Numbered from the stretch's first letter, positions 37,501 to 49,418 are shown. The stretch: DNA of 64,000 nucleotides from Arabidopsis thaliana (GCF_000001735.4 NC_003070.9:21561971-21625970); one strand, 5' to 3'. The notes: a model not told the origin generated them from the letters alone. A program made the numbers and translations.

Positions 37501-39403
37501 AATTATCGCCAGCAACCAGCTTAAAGTAAGAAACATTGAATTAACTTTATATACCAGCGTAATCTTTTCAATATTGCAGACTCACAGAACGCACTTGAAA
37601 TCTTTGGGAAACAAATAGTTACAAGTTAACGCAAAGAAAGAGCCAAGGCATGTTACATTAAGCCAACTGACCTTTTCAGGAAAAGACGAAGAATACTTTG
37701 CAAGTGCTGCCACCAGCTGATGCTCTTTATGGGGTTTCTTCGCAGATGACGCAGCAGTAGCTGATGTTCTAACTTCGTCTGACCGAAGTGAAGCTGATGA
37801 TTGTTTGCTCTTGGGAAATGAATCCTCGTCAAAATTAAGAATTACATCTCCAGATGTAACTTCCACGTTTCGTACAACAATGCCTACTGCCCTAAATTCA
37901 GTTAAAAACACCAAAAGACTACCAACAGTGAGCAAACTACTGATTCAGTATAAATCTATCATCTGTAACAGAAGAGCACAGCCATCTTAAAGATCACCAG
38001 GAGTGCAAAAAATTCCTAAAACAATCTACAATTTAAGGAGGATTTACTTCACATAAGAATCAGATACCAATGACGGTACCTGTCATGTCCAAACTCGGAA
38101 GAAAGAGAAAGTTCATCACAAAATAAAGTAGCAGCGGATCTGTCTGGAGAGGCAGAGGACGCTTGGGAAGCAGGACAACATTCAAAGCTTACGTTCGAAG
38201 ATTGATCAGAAATTATGCGTGATTCACATAAGTGAACAAGAATTGGTAGAACATTCAACTTAACATATAGATTTGGCTTTGTCCCACCATCCTTATTTAT
38301 ATCCAACTTCAGTTCCTTGACTTCCACAATCACCTTTGTGGTCTGCATTTCACATAGGTTGTTAGAAAATGGTTTCCAGAGAAGTGCCTATCCAAGAGCA
38401 GTCTTAGAATTTGGATCTCAAACCAATTACCTTCACAACCATATCTGCGACAGAAACTGAAAGAAACCTTGCAACATTAGCCACCACCATCCACTTTCCC
38501 CTGCCTGAAGTACGAGGTTTATGACTTTTGGCTTTCTGTAAATTTGTTGTTGAAGTTGAGGACCTCATCACAACTTCAAGATCAGATATCAAGACTTGCA
38601 CTTTTGGGTCTCTAGAAAGAAAACCAACGCCAAGTTTGACCAAGGATTGGCGTAAGCTTAGTTTAATTTCACTAGCGGACACCGACTCAATGGCACCCTG
38701 AAAAAACACATAAATCAGCAGCAAATCATCCTTAAGGGTAAAATTAGTCATCGCAGAACTCATTAGCAAATTACTATTATCCCAATAGAAACACGTTCAA
38801 ACATGCAAAAATGACTAAGGGACAGATGAACATGAACTCCACTACATTGATTATGATTCAAGATTCTACAGAAACATTCTTTCTCAGCTACATCAACGCA
38901 AAACATCCACTTAATTGATCCGATTCAAACTTCAACAGAAAACATTCTAACTCATCTACAGAAAAAAAAAAAAAAAAAAAAAACATTCACTATATTGATC
39001 GAAATTCAAGCTTCTACAGACACATTTGCTCTCAGCTACAGGCCTACATCAACCACTGTAAGATGTTCTCTCCCAAGTTTATAGAATTCTCAGGTCTGTA
39101 CATTGTACAGTACTCACCTTTTTAAACTTCACCACAACATCCTTGAGGCATTTCCAACCACCAACACGAAACACAACCGATGCTCCCAACACTCTACTAA
39201 GCATCCAGGCAAACAACCTGGAACAGAGTCTGAACACAAATTGAAACTATAAGCTACCATCTACTTCGATGAGCTTTGAACACAAATTTAAACTAATTTG
39301 AACTAAGATCAACACCAGAGAGGAGGACTCACATGAAGATCATCCACAAAACGATGGAAACAATGAGAAACCCGAAGAAGAACTTCGCAGGTGAAGCAGC
39401 CAT
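25597..39403 (-). CDS. SAB: SABRE, giant bridge-like lipid-transfer family protein (FMP27/Hobbit/BLTP2 type)
   Basis: Coding exons on the minus strand: 39403-39333, 39217-39118, 38697-38431, 38342-38080, 37891-37672, 36965-36795, 36694-36617, 35815-35564, 35286-33181, 33040-31240, 31046-30949, 30608-30252, 29393-29275, 29023-28777, 28394-28170, 27941-27802, 27356-27284, 27104-27003, 26923-26753, 26665-26354, 26268-26101, 25965-25597. All phases agree; the model gives about 2569 residues. An N-terminal membrane segment spans residues 7-30. Long beta-groove-type regions follow, with a WNPPPEW motif (the FMP27 WPPW signature) in the exon at 27941-27802, a glutamate/lysine coiled coil before it, and a basic C-terminus. 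SABRE is known for polar cell expansion, phragmoplast orientation and phosphate-starvation phenotypes. Lipid transfer at membrane contacts is inferred from the family. Confidence 0.93.
28941..29022 (-). other. Acidic coiled-coil segment of SABRE
   Basis: Part of the exon at 29023-28777 encodes EDEDVEEEADEVV, running into a strongly charged helix (EEVELAKINLEEKERERKLL). This is the most acidic stretch of the protein and a probable flexible or coiled connector. Confidence 0.5.
29661..29823. repeat. 80-bp tandem duplication inside a SABRE intron
   Basis: ACACCACTTCAAAGAGTT... CGTAGATACAGA occurs at 29661-29740 and 29741-29820 with only two or three mismatches. It lies in the 858-base intron between the exons at 30608-30252 and 29393-29275. 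Confidence 0.92.
29841..30233. repeat. 24-bp perfect inverted repeat in the same SABRE intron
   Basis: GCATCTGCTCGCATGAGCCA plus ATGC at 29841-29864 is the exact reverse complement of 30210-30233. The arms are 345 bases apart. The right arm lies 18 bases inside the intron from the donor of the exon ending at 30252. Confidence 0.9.
30731..31174. repeat. 22-bp direct repeat in two neighbouring SABRE introns
   Basis: TAATAGTAAGAGATTCCAGT plus AA occurs at 30731-30752 and at 31153-31174, in the introns on either side of the exon 31046-30949. Confidence 0.85.
38840..39060. repeat. Degenerate ~60-bp repeats and an A22 tract in a SABRE intron
   Basis: Three diverged units share TTGAT(C/T)...ATTCAA...TCTACAGA...CAT...CTCA...CTACA, starting near 38847, 38911 and 38991. 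An uninterrupted run of about 22 A lies near 38963-38984 between units two and three. Confidence 0.65.
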
Positions 39404-39700
39404 ATCCACCACCGCAGAGAGAAAACTAACTCCGCCGGATTTTAACTAACTAATTACTCAACCACCGTCGGCACTAAAACAAACGATTTCTGAGCAAAAC
39501 ACCATTACACTTCCCAAGTCCAACAAATTAAACCCTAATCGTTTCAAAATCAGTCAAAATTGTGAGACTAGAGAGCTGCTTCCACGGAAGAAAGATCCGA
39601 TCCGCAAGGTTTTGGAAGTGTGATCGCTAGAGAGAGAAAGAGAGGGGTGAGAAGAGAAAGAGAGAGAGAGAGAGAGACTGTTTGGCTGGTCTGATGGATG
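39404..39700 (-). promoter_or_regulatory. SABRE 5' leader with CT-rich tract and telo-box
   Basis: On the plus strand there is a GA microsatellite (about 39635-39680, including a GAGAGAGAGAGAGAGAGA-type run). As seen by SABRE this is a CT-rich leader, common in Arabidopsis promoters and 5' leaders. AAACCCTAA is at 39530-39538 (telo-box on the plus strand). The transcription start is not visible. Confidence 0.45.
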
Positions 39701-39985
39701 ACCATGTGTGACTGGTGACGATGGTCGATGGGTTTAGGTGGGATCTAGTGTGGTGAGGTGTATTGTAAACTCTATGGTTTTATTGGTTAAAGACGTTTGA
39801 GATGTCTTTAAATTTAATTTACTACTGTGTCCCTTGGGAGTCCAATTCAATGTGGTCAGAGAGCTAAACCTGTTTTAGCCTTTTTTAGCCTTCAGGTGAC
39901 TTTTATAGTGTTTTGTCCTTTCTAATAATTAATTAAAATAGTAAATGATCAGATTTATGGTTTAGTAATTTAAAGTTCAATTTAG
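39700..39985. other. Intergenic promoter-side DNA
   Basis: No gene. Sequence upstream of SABRE that becomes AT-rich after 39890. Confidence 0.35.
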
Positions 39986-40190
39986 ATTTTAACCCGCCGT
40001 ATACAATACGATTTTTTTTTTTAATTAGAATATTTATAAAAGATTGTAAATTATATATTTATAAAATATTTATATTTTCTAGTTTACAGTTATTATTAAG
40101 TAATATCCCGCTAAATTCGTTCTGTCGAAAAATATTTATTTATTCTATTAATGTTGATCTTATTTATGATATGATTCTAAATCATTAACC
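39986..40190 (+). mobile_element. Degenerate Helitron-like terminal fragment
   Basis: TAGATTTTAACCCGCCGTAT followed by an AT-rich stretch (TAGTTTACAGTTATTATTAA, GTTGATCTTATTTATGATAT) is clearly homologous to 53329-53560. In that copy the palindrome CCCGCGGTACACCGCGGG is intact; here it has decayed. Sequences of this form occur at Brassicaceae Helitron-type ends, which is my basis for the name. Confidence 0.45.
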
Positions 40191-41420
40191 ACAAGAATAT
40201 CTCTCTCTCGATGATGGCGGCGGTGGAGTCTGTAGGGCTTTGATTCCCAACAATGAGCTAGTGGAATTTGGTGGTCTGCTTTGGATTATTCAATGGTGGT
40301 ATCTTGGACCTATATGGGGATCTCATCTTGGTTATTGGGTTTTTGTGGTGTGGATCGGGTCGTGAAACGATCTTCATCAATTTTTTAGGGAGAGGTTGGA
40401 TCCGATTTAATCTTGTTTTTGGTTGTTCTTCTCATGGTTTTTGGAGGAGAATTTTAAGGAGAATAGAGGATAACATAAGATTAAGACAGTGACCGAAGGA
40501 TATTTGTATTACCATCATTATCAATTTACAGATTTGGAGTTGTATTCTATTGACATTGAATAGGGATGCTACAATCTATTTTTATTTGGTTGATTATTAT
40601 GGATCTTCGGATTATCAGGTATTTTTAGAAAGATTACTTTTGAGATAATGGTAAAGAGATCCGTTTTTGATCTTATTGAGGATTTCCATCGGGGATTGGA
40701 TCTGACATGATGCTTCTTTCTTTTATTGTTTTGAAGTGCATGCCGAATTGACCATATAATCTAAGGTGTTAACGGCTCTTCTCCAATTCGTGCTTTTGTT
40801 GCCATAACTTCTGTTCGAACAGAGGAGATGTGCCTAAGGTTTAGGGAGGTTTTGAAAGTTTTATGTTCCCAAACCTTCGATGCCAAGCTACAGGTGAAGA
40901 AAAGATGAGAGATAGTTTCATCTTCTACGCAATTAGAAGATATTTTACGGTTTTATTTTTTTAGAAAGTTATAATCCGAATAAATATCTTCTACGGTTGT
41001 GTCTTTTTATTGTAACTATTCATAAACGGTGACAACCATTTAGTTGAATCATTGCAATATTTAGTTTATTTCATGAACAATTGTAATTTTCGGTTTATTT
41101 TAAAAATCGTAATAAGATTTACTTTACTTATTTTAAATCTAAATAAAAAATTACAATTACTTTTTTATAAGAAAGTTTCAATCCGAATAAATGTCTTCTA
41201 TGGATGCGTTTTTTTATCGTAACTTTTCATAAACAGTTTCAACTGTTTAGTTAAATCATTTCAACAATTAATCTATTTCACAGATAATTTCAACTTTTAG
41301 TTTATTTTATAAATTGTTATAACAGTTAATATTTATAAATTGTTATCTCAATTTATTATGATTTTTTGTATGATATTTTTCTTTTTCAACATTTAAAAAA
41401 AAAAAAAAAACTTACGACAT
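40191..41420. repeat. Repeat-rich intergenic stretch with two diverged ~200-bp units
   Basis: AGAAAGTTATAATCCGAATA (from about 40965) and AGAAAGTTTCAATCCGAATA (from about 41168) each start a similar stretch (TTCTACGG or TTCTATGG, CATAAACGG or CATAAACAG, CATTTCAAC-like, TAGTTTATTT). The part 40200-40480 is less AT-rich, with one open frame (40268-40492) that I do not recognise. Probable transposon debris. Confidence 0.45.
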
Positions 41421-43560
41421 GGTGATGGAAATAAACCCTAATATATTTAATTTTAGTTTTAATTTATTTCCTTAAAATGTTATTTTGTTTTGTATTATGC
41501 TAATTTTCATGTAAATCTCTAGTTTATATATATTTTCCAAACATAGCTAAACTATAAACCTAATTCAAATCTTAAACTTTTATATCCATCAACCCCCGTT
41601 GGACTGAATAAATTAAGCGTACTGTTCACATAAAAACAATTGTTAGGAAGAAAATTTACGAAATGATGCTTCTCCTAATTAAATAAAGGTCAAGAACTCA
41701 CCAGAAAATATTTAAGTCCAACCATTAACATTTATATATCTGTAAAATCTTTTTCATTAACAATGTCAACATGCAGAAACAGGATTATATAATATCATCC
41801 GTAGGTGTAACATCGATCGGCAAGCGCGTATCTATGAATGTCATCATACGGTTTTATATAATAACATCGATCGGCAAGCGCGTATCTATGAATTCACTAC
41901 AAATACAATTGACTAATCAAGAGAAACACCGCTACAAGTTTATAACAATTTATAAAAGTAAACCATAGTTAGTCAATTTAAATATTAGTCATATTATACT
42001 ATAAACAATAGAGAATTTGCACTAATAAGAAGATACAAACAAGCCGACGAAACCTTAAACAGTTAAACTACTACCAAGAAGGCAAAAATAAACCATAATA
42101 TATATAGTCAACTAAGTCTTTTTATTCATTAATAAAATTGAATAATTTACTAGACGAACGTAAATGAAGAATAAACTTATATCTTTAAATTCAATTGGTA
42201 GTTTAAATTAAATTACATTACTTCAATTTTTAGATCATGTCTGTAATTTAAAAAAAAAATGTTAAAATCTTATTAATTTTAGAACCAAAGTGATGATACG
42301 TGAAAATCTAACGAAATCATATAAAATGACTTCCCATCTATCTAGTCAGCTTTTAAAACTGAATTTTGCAAGACTTCCATATATTTTCATTAATCCTATA
42401 CTATAAATCACTTTAGCAAAACATATCTAGATTTATATGGGCTTTTTATATGAATCTATAACCAGTAATGGACTTCATAAAAAAAAAATTCATTAATTAA
42501 CTATAGTACTATACTCATTCTGTCTATATGTCTAACAATAGGTATCATTTAGACAACTAAAAATGTTTTACAATAACTATTCTTTTATTATTTTCATATT
42601 GACTAAGAAAATATTGAATATGTCCCTAACTAAGATTCTAAAATAAGTTTGCAATTTGACATGAAGCAAATGAGTCTACATACCAAGAAACATATGTATC
42701 CATAATCCATCACTTACATAAATGTTCTTGTTAATCTGTTATGAAGTATATTAATTGTCATCACGTACATAAGATTACTCTGACTTCTCACGGCTAAAAT
42801 CGAGGAAAAGGAAAACTCTCGGAATAAAAATTTTGACGCATGAAAAACTAAAAATTCAAGCGAGCTAATAAAAGGGGTAGGAGGTGTACAAAAGACATTA
42901 AAGCAATGGTGAAATCGAATCATAGAAAGAAATAAAGCACATTTCTGAAAGAAAAGAAAACAAAAATATTTATACAAATGGATAAAACCCTTGTAGGGCA
43001 CCAATTCGATATTATAATTTTTTGGGCACCAATTCGTTATTTAAAACTATAAGATTAATGCTATGATACTAAGTAGAGAGATTAAGACAATATAATGGTT
43101 ATTTCTGGGAACTTAATTTCTTTTGGTTTGGTATCTCAAAAACCAACTTAGCTTTTAATAATGAATTCATGAATGTTTATGTCACGCGTGCTTTAATATT
43201 ATTTTTGAATGTCATCTTACATTTACTAAAAAGGAATATGTATGGATAGAGGAACTCTACACAAGTGACTAGAGAGAATACGGTATGAAAAAAAAAAAAA
43301 AATCATTTTTTCCTAATTGTATAAGGGACGCATTTAGTAAGAGAAAACTTTACTATAATCGATTTGTTCCAATATTATTCTTTTCTTCGATGCTTCCCAA
43401 CTTCATCAAATTCACCATAACCGATCTCTTGCATAAATGAGAACAATGACCGCATAATAGGACACATATATCTATCATACAAAATGACCGTAACACAATT
43501 ATTTGCTGCTAATAGCTACTTCGGTCAATCTTTTATATTAGGGTTTCTTGATTAATGAAT
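41421..43560. other. AT-rich intergenic DNA upstream of CYP79C2
   Basis: No gene is supported. It contains the 54-bp-period direct repeat listed separately, and two GGGCACCAATTCG words (near 42997 and 43024). The minus-strand frame at 42714-43004 has no recognisable feature. Confidence 0.4.
41808..41893. repeat. 32-bp perfect direct repeat, period 54
   Basis: TAACATCGATCGGCAAGCGC followed by GTATCTATGAAT occurs at 41808-41839 and again at 41862-41893. Confidence 0.9.
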
Positions 43561-43563
43561 AAT

Positions 43564-43671
43564 GGTTTTCCTACACCAACAATATTTTATACGGTTATAT
43601 ATGAAACTGAAAATGTTGGTTTTCCTACACCAACACTATTTTATACGGTTATATATGAAACTTAAAATGTA
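43564..43671. repeat. 54-bp tandem duplication in the CYP79C2 promoter
   Basis: GGTTTTCCTACACCAACAAT... starts at 43564 and again at 43618 with very few mismatches. The second copy runs straight into the TATA box, so any site in the unit is present twice in the promoter. Confidence 0.9.
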
Positions 43672-43679
43672 TAAATAGA
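43670..43679 (+). promoter_or_regulatory. CYP79C2 TATA box
   Basis: TATAAATAGA lies about 110 bases before the ATG at 43782 and directly after the duplicated promoter block. Confidence 0.65.
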
Positions 43680-43781
43680 TAGCTATGGAAACGTTCTTAC
43701 TACTCATTTTGTAGTAAGATTTCTCTACTACTATCTTAAAAGGGAGATTTCTTTTCAACTCCCAAAAAAAACTTTTTGACC

Positions 43782-46025
43782 ATGACTATTATCACGAATC
43801 CATCCAGTTTCACTCTTGTTTTAATTTCCATTACGCTGGTCCTGGCTCTTGCTAGACGTTTTTCAAGATTCATGAAACCAAAAGGTCAGCTTCCTCCCGG
43901 ACCACGGGGATGGCCAATCGTTGGGAACATGCTCCAAATGATCATCAACCGGCCGGCTCACTTGTGGATCCACCGCGTCATGGAAGAACTGCAGACGGAT
44001 ATAGCTTGCTACCGCTTTGCCCGTTTCCATGTCATCACCGTGACCTCAAGCAAGATTGCCCGTGAAGTGCTTAGGGAAAAGGATGAGGTTCTCGCAGATA
44101 GGTCAGAGTCATACGCGAGCCATCTCATAAGCCATGGCTATAAGAACATTTCTTTCTCTTCCTACGGAGAGAACTGGAAGCTGGTAAAGAAAGTGATGAC
44201 CACCAAACTTATGTCCCCGACAACATTGAGCAAAACCCTCGGTTATAGAAACATAGAAGCGGATAATATCGTCACATATGTCTACAATCTATGCCAACTA
44301 GGGTCAGTGAGGAAGCCTATTAACGTGAGAGATACGATATTAACTTATTGCCACGCCGTGATGATGAGGATGATGTTTGGTCAGAGGCATTTTGATGAAG
44401 TGGTAGAGAACGGCGGTCTCGGGCCAAAAGAGAAAGAGCATATGGACGCAATATACCTTGCTCTTGATTGTTTTTTCAGCTTTAACTTAACGAATTACAT
44501 CCCTTTTCTTAGAGGATGGAACGTAGATAAAGCGGAGACAGAAGTAAGAGAAGCGGTTCATATAATCAATATATGTAATGACCCCATCATCCAAGAAAGA
44601 ATACATTTATGGAGGAAGAAAGGTGGAAAACAAATGGAAGAAGACTGGCTCGATATCCTTATCACGTTAAAAGATGATCAAGGAATGCATTTGTTCACAT
44701 TTGATGAGATTAGGGCTCAATGCAAGGTTAGTGATGTTCACACATAGAATTGTTACACACAAAATATAATTTTGTTTTCTGAAAATTGATAGACTTTTCA
44801 ATTTTATATTACTATCGATTCCTTCTAAATTCATCTCGAGATCCTAGCATGGTTTAAATTAATCTCTTACGCATATATTATCTTGTATGTAGGAAATCAA
44901 TCTTGCAACAATTGACAATACGATGAATAACGTGGAGTGGACGATCGCGGAGATGTTAAATCACCCAGAGATTCTTGAGAAAGCCACAAATGAACTGGAC
45001 ATAATAGTTGGTAAAGACAGACTTGTGCAAGAATCAGACATATCACAACTCAACTACATCAAAGCATGTAGCAAAGAATCTTTTCGGCTTCACCCAGCTA
45101 ATGTGTTCATGCCCCATCATGTTGCAAGAGAAGATACTACCCTCGCGGGTTATTTTGTCCCCAAAGGTAAAAAAGTCACTGATATAGGGTTGATGAGTTC
45201 GAAGTAGCTCAAATATTATAGATATTGAAAAAAAAGTTAGCAATATAAAAATCAATTACCTAATCAAATAAATAATTATTCAACTATGAATAAATTAAAC
45301 ATTAAATAGCTGACGTAATCTTACATTTTAAAATAATTATAAAACGAGAGAGGCATTAATTTCTGACGTAAGACATGTATGGACAACTTGTATAGTACTG
45401 CATGATAACAAGAATATTTGAAAATGCAGCGAATGTTTAACTTTTAATTTAAACAACTAATTTTTTATTTTGGTAAAAAAATACCCCAACTAACATAGGA
45501 ACGGCGGTTGATTAACTTTATCTTGGATATTAGATTGTAATTGGATCTAGGCATGAGGCATCTAGCTAGCAAGTCAAATAATTGTGTCATTTATTCTAAA
45601 ATGGTTTAGTCTAACATTGGCATTTGTATGATTTCAAATTTGCAATGATAGGCAGTCAAATTCTTGTGAGTCGTTTGGGGCTTGGTCGGAATCCTAAAAT
45701 ATGGGACGAGCCTAACGCGTTCAAGCCAGAAAGATACCTTGATGGCCATGTCGAGAAGTCATTGGGCGTGACTTTGATGGAACCGGACATGCGATTCGTT
45801 ACATTCGGCACCGGTCGGCGTAGCTGTCCGGGCACTAAGATTGGGACATCTATGACCATCATGTTGTTAGCCAGGCTTATCCAAGGGTTCGAATGGACTC
45901 TCCCTATTGGTAAAAGTTCAGTGGAGCTCATTTCGGCGGAGAGTAACTTGTTTATGGCCAAGCCTCTACTCGCATGCGCGAAACCTAGGTTGGCTCCAAG
46001 TTTATATCCGAAAATCCAGATCTAG
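43782..46025 (+). CDS. CYP79C2: Cytochrome P450 CYP79C2, amino acid N-monooxygenase family
   Basis: Exons 43782-44726, 44893-45166 and 45652-46025 give 530 residues. The frame extends two codons upstream only through a TTG, so the ATG at 43782 is the start. An N-terminal ER anchor (residues 8-25) is followed by the proline-rich hinge LPPGPRGWPIVGN. The I-helix region reads ATIDNTMNNVEW, the CYP79-type N replacing the usual acid-threonine pair. ExxR is KESFRLHP, the PERF region FKPERYL, and the heme loop FGTGRRSCPGTKIG with the ligand cysteine. CYP79 enzymes convert amino acids to aldoximes on the ER membrane, feeding glucosinolate or related nitrogenous metabolites. The C-subfamily name comes from recognition and locus order. 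A 3' half pseudogene lies about 0.6 kb downstream. Confidence 0.93.
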
Positions 46026-46660
46026 AATCTCTAGAAGTATTTGGGGTGATAAATCATGAAGTGATATAATCTTGTTAAATACTAGTACATACCATCTACG
46101 TTTTTATTTTATCAATTCATGCATGTGTGCTTTTATATCATCTCTCCACTTCATTAAAACCTTGACCGTAATAAATTTTGTGTAATTTTCCTTGTGGTTG
46201 TAACTTTTTATTTTATTTTAATGTTAAATTTTAAATAATTTTTAATTTTAACTAATCAGAATTTACTATCTAATAAACAAAATTCATAACTCATTTAGTT
46301 GTAAAATCTAAACTGTAACTAGTTTTTGGTAAACTAATACCGACATATATCTTATTTGTTACAAAATCTAAACCATAATCCTTTTTTGTGATTAAAATCG
46401 ACAATTTAACCGTTATAAACCTAACTCAAGTTTTGGATGCAGGATGGCTCCAATCGGATAGATGATATATAACTTCGTTTTTGTTGCATATCATATTTTA
46501 CAATTAAATGAATTTGATTTTTCTTTAAAGTGACATATTCTAATTAGTTAAAAAACGGGGTGAATAAAAAAATTCATCCCTAAAAGTGAACCAAATACAT
46601 TTCAAAAAGTATTCCAAAATATAATATTTATAACATTAATATCTCATAAAACAATCCAAC
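46026..46660. other. AT-rich spacer between CYP79C2 and its pseudogene
   Basis: The first 100 bases are the CYP79C2 3' region (GTGATATAATCTTGTTAA is shared with the pseudogene 3' end). No gene is seen in the rest. Confidence 0.4.
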
Positions 46661-46663
46661 TTC

Positions 46664-49418
46664 AAATATTGCAACCACTGACAATACGATGAATAACGTG
46701 GAGTGGACGATAGCGCCGATGATGAATCATCCAGAGATTCTTGAGAAAGCCACAAATGAACTGGACAAAATAGACTTGTGCAAGAATCAAAAACATACCA
46801 CAACTCAACTACATCAAAGCTTGTAGCAAAGAATCTTTTCGGTTTTTACCAAAAAAAAAAAATCTTTTCGGCTGCACCCAGCTAATGTCACTACAAAAAA
46901 AGTGATGGATTACATCAATTAATTAGAATCAGAAGTATAAATGATACTAGTTTAAATTACTTATAAGCAAATGACACAAAATAAATAATTCAACATCAAT
47001 TCTAATAAGTGATTTGTTAATTAGTTTGTTTAGTGTCAGTTTAATCAAATTGATACAAATTTGTATTAGTTTGCATCACTTCAGAAAATAGATACAAAAA
47101 TATGTATTTACATCAACTAAGATAACCGGTGTATTCCCTTATTTTTATTAACATCATTTTTAAAAATGATACAAAATATAGATCAATAGAAAGTGATGCT
47201 AAGAACTTATTATTAGAAAAAAAACTAACTGAATTAAATAATTTATTGTTATAAATGACACGGAATTGTTATTTCCATAGATAAATAATATTCTTAAATT
47301 TATCATTATTCTTAATTTCTTTTTCTCCTCAAAATCAGCAAAATTAAATAAATTTATTTCCTTAATCACAATCCTATTTTTACGTTCACGATCTTTTTTG
47401 CTATGTCATCTCCAAAAGACGTTCTTATGATATCTGCAAATCAGTTTTTGAAATCTCATAACTCTCATACCATTCTTCACCTTCACACATCTGTACTTTT
47501 TAATTCTCTATCGTTCTATCTTTCTCTCCTAAGTCCTAACAATCACTCAGGTTTTTTCTTTTCTTCTATTTTTATAAATCTGTCATGAACACAGAAGAAC
47601 ACTGCATAATTAATACAGATATGCATTGCTAATCATTAGGACTGTGTTTCCTACACAGATTGGAGAAGCATAAAGTAAAGGTATTCTATTATTTTATGTT
47701 CAATACAATTACAAATGCTTATTCTAATTCCGACGTAAAAATTCTATAAATTTTCAAACAATTAATCTCTTTTTCATTTTGTAGAGAAAAAACTTAAGTG
47801 GGATAATGATTCAAGGGATCTCAAGTCAGCATGATCTTGATTCCACAATGGAAGAGAGATGATATAAAAAAAAAAAGAAATAGAAGTTCCAAAAAGAACA
47901 CAATTACTGGAAGGAAGAAGTATGAAACTGAAGGAATGTGTTTAAACATGAAGAACACCCAATTATTATTATTTTTGTTATAAAATTTATTATTCTTAAA
48001 AAATGTATTTTATAAAATCTTGAAAAGATTTTAGTTGATATTGCAACGAGTGATTTTGGGAGAAAATATCCACCATGATTTATTATATATATTAAAAATG
48101 AAACAAATAAAAGAATAATTAGAAAATATATTTTTTTAAATAATTATTTGTTATTCTAAAAATTATTATTCTGTAAATATATTATTATTTTTAAAATCAC
48201 TTATTTTAACCGAAACAAATATTAACATCACTTAAATAAATTGAAGTAAAAGTTAAAATCATCTTTTAGCAATTGATACATATTGATATCAATTATAGTA
48301 ATCGATGTAAATATTTTAAATATTAACATCAATTAGTAATAAACTGATATAAATTATTTGCATAAATTATTTACATCACCAATTATTAAGTTACTTATTT
48401 AAATGATGCAAAATTATTTAAAATTATTTAACATCATTTATAACTAATGTCAATATTTATAATAAATGATGTAAAATAACGTTTTTGTTGTAGTGTGTGT
48501 TCATGCCATATCATGTAGCCCGAGAAGATACTATCCTCTCGGGTAAAACTCAATCATATAGAAGAATTGTAGATCCGTGAATATATGTTAGACTTTCAGG
48601 GTTGATGAGTTTGAAACTCAAGATTTCACAATTTTTATAGATATTGGAAAAAATAAATTAGCACTATTATCTTGTCAGAGAAAAGCTAAATAGTAATGAT
48701 TAATTTTAAACAATAAATTGCTGACGTAATTGTACACTATATAAGTTATAAAACAAGAGAGGCATTTCTGACGTAAGACATGCATGCATGCACAAAGTAG
48801 TAGTGAAATATGAAAAAAAAAGAACATTTGAAAATGCGGGATAGTCACTCTATCTTCGATATTAATTAATTCTCATAAAATCTAGTCAAAGAATTAAATG
48901 TCATCTATTCCAAGATGGTATTTACTGTCTAACATTATATGACGTGGGGTATTTGTATGATTGTAACGATAGGTAGTCAAATTCTTGTGAGCCGTTTGGG
49001 GCTTGGTCGGAATCCTAAAATATGGGATGAGCCTAACATGTTCAAGACAGAGAGACACCTCGATGGCCATGTCAAGAACTCACTGGGTTTGACTCTGTTG
49101 GAGCCGGACATGCGGTTCGTTACATTCGGCACCGGTCACCGTAGCTGCCCAACCACTAAGATTGGGACATCTATGACCATCATGTCGTTAGCCAGGCTTC
49201 TCCAAGGGTTCGAATGGACTCTCCCTAATGGAAAAATTCAACTCGAACTCATCTCAGCGGAAAGTAACTTGTTTATCGCCAAGCCTCTACTCGGATCCGC
49301 GAACCAATTTTGGCTCCAAGTTTATATCCGAAAATTCAGATCAAGAATTTTTAGAAAATGTTTGGGTGACAAATCATCAAGTGATATAATCTTGTTAAGT
49401 ACTATTTATGTTTTTTAA
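46664..49418 (+). pseudogene. Truncated CYP79C pseudogene split by a transposon
   Basis: Homology to CYP79C2 starts a few codons into exon 2 (GACAATACGATGAATAACGT at 46680). It continues with deletions and frameshifts to 46888, is interrupted by a DNA transposon (46889-48495), resumes at 48496-48545 and then covers the intron and exon 3 (48973-49346) plus 3' flank. There is no exon 1. Exon 2 ends early: the bases for YFVPK are missing. Exon 3 is still open but its heme loop reads FGTGHRSCPTTKIG, with the glycine after cysteine-proline changed to threonine. It also has K for P in the PERF region (FKTERHL). It is a dead partial duplicate of its neighbour. Confidence 0.9.
46889..48495. mobile_element. 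Non-autonomous CACTA-like DNA transposon, 1607 bp
   Basis: Begins CACTACAAAAAAA and ends TTTTTGTTGTAGTG, which are terminal inverted repeats of CACTA type. It is flanked on both sides by TGT (46886-46888 and 48496-48498). Removing the element and one TGT restores the sequence of CYP79C2 across the site (GCTAATGTGTTCATGCC), which proves the insertion. The ends are rich in short ACATCA/TGATGT words in both orientations, as expected for subterminal transposase-binding repeats. No transposase frame is present; the longest open frame (47403-47588) is unrecognised. It therefore depends on an enzyme supplied elsewhere. Confidence 0.88.

Noticed and set aside
42500..42640. Possible MITE (TACTCATTCTGTCTATATG... 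TATCATTTAGAC)
   Set aside because: It weakly resembles the start of plant miniature elements, but I found no inverted end or target duplication.
48939..49418. Treating the open 159-codon P450 fragment as a separate gene
   Set aside because: It is the exon 3 remnant of the duplicated CYP79C; it has no exon 1, a damaged exon 2 and an altered heme loop.
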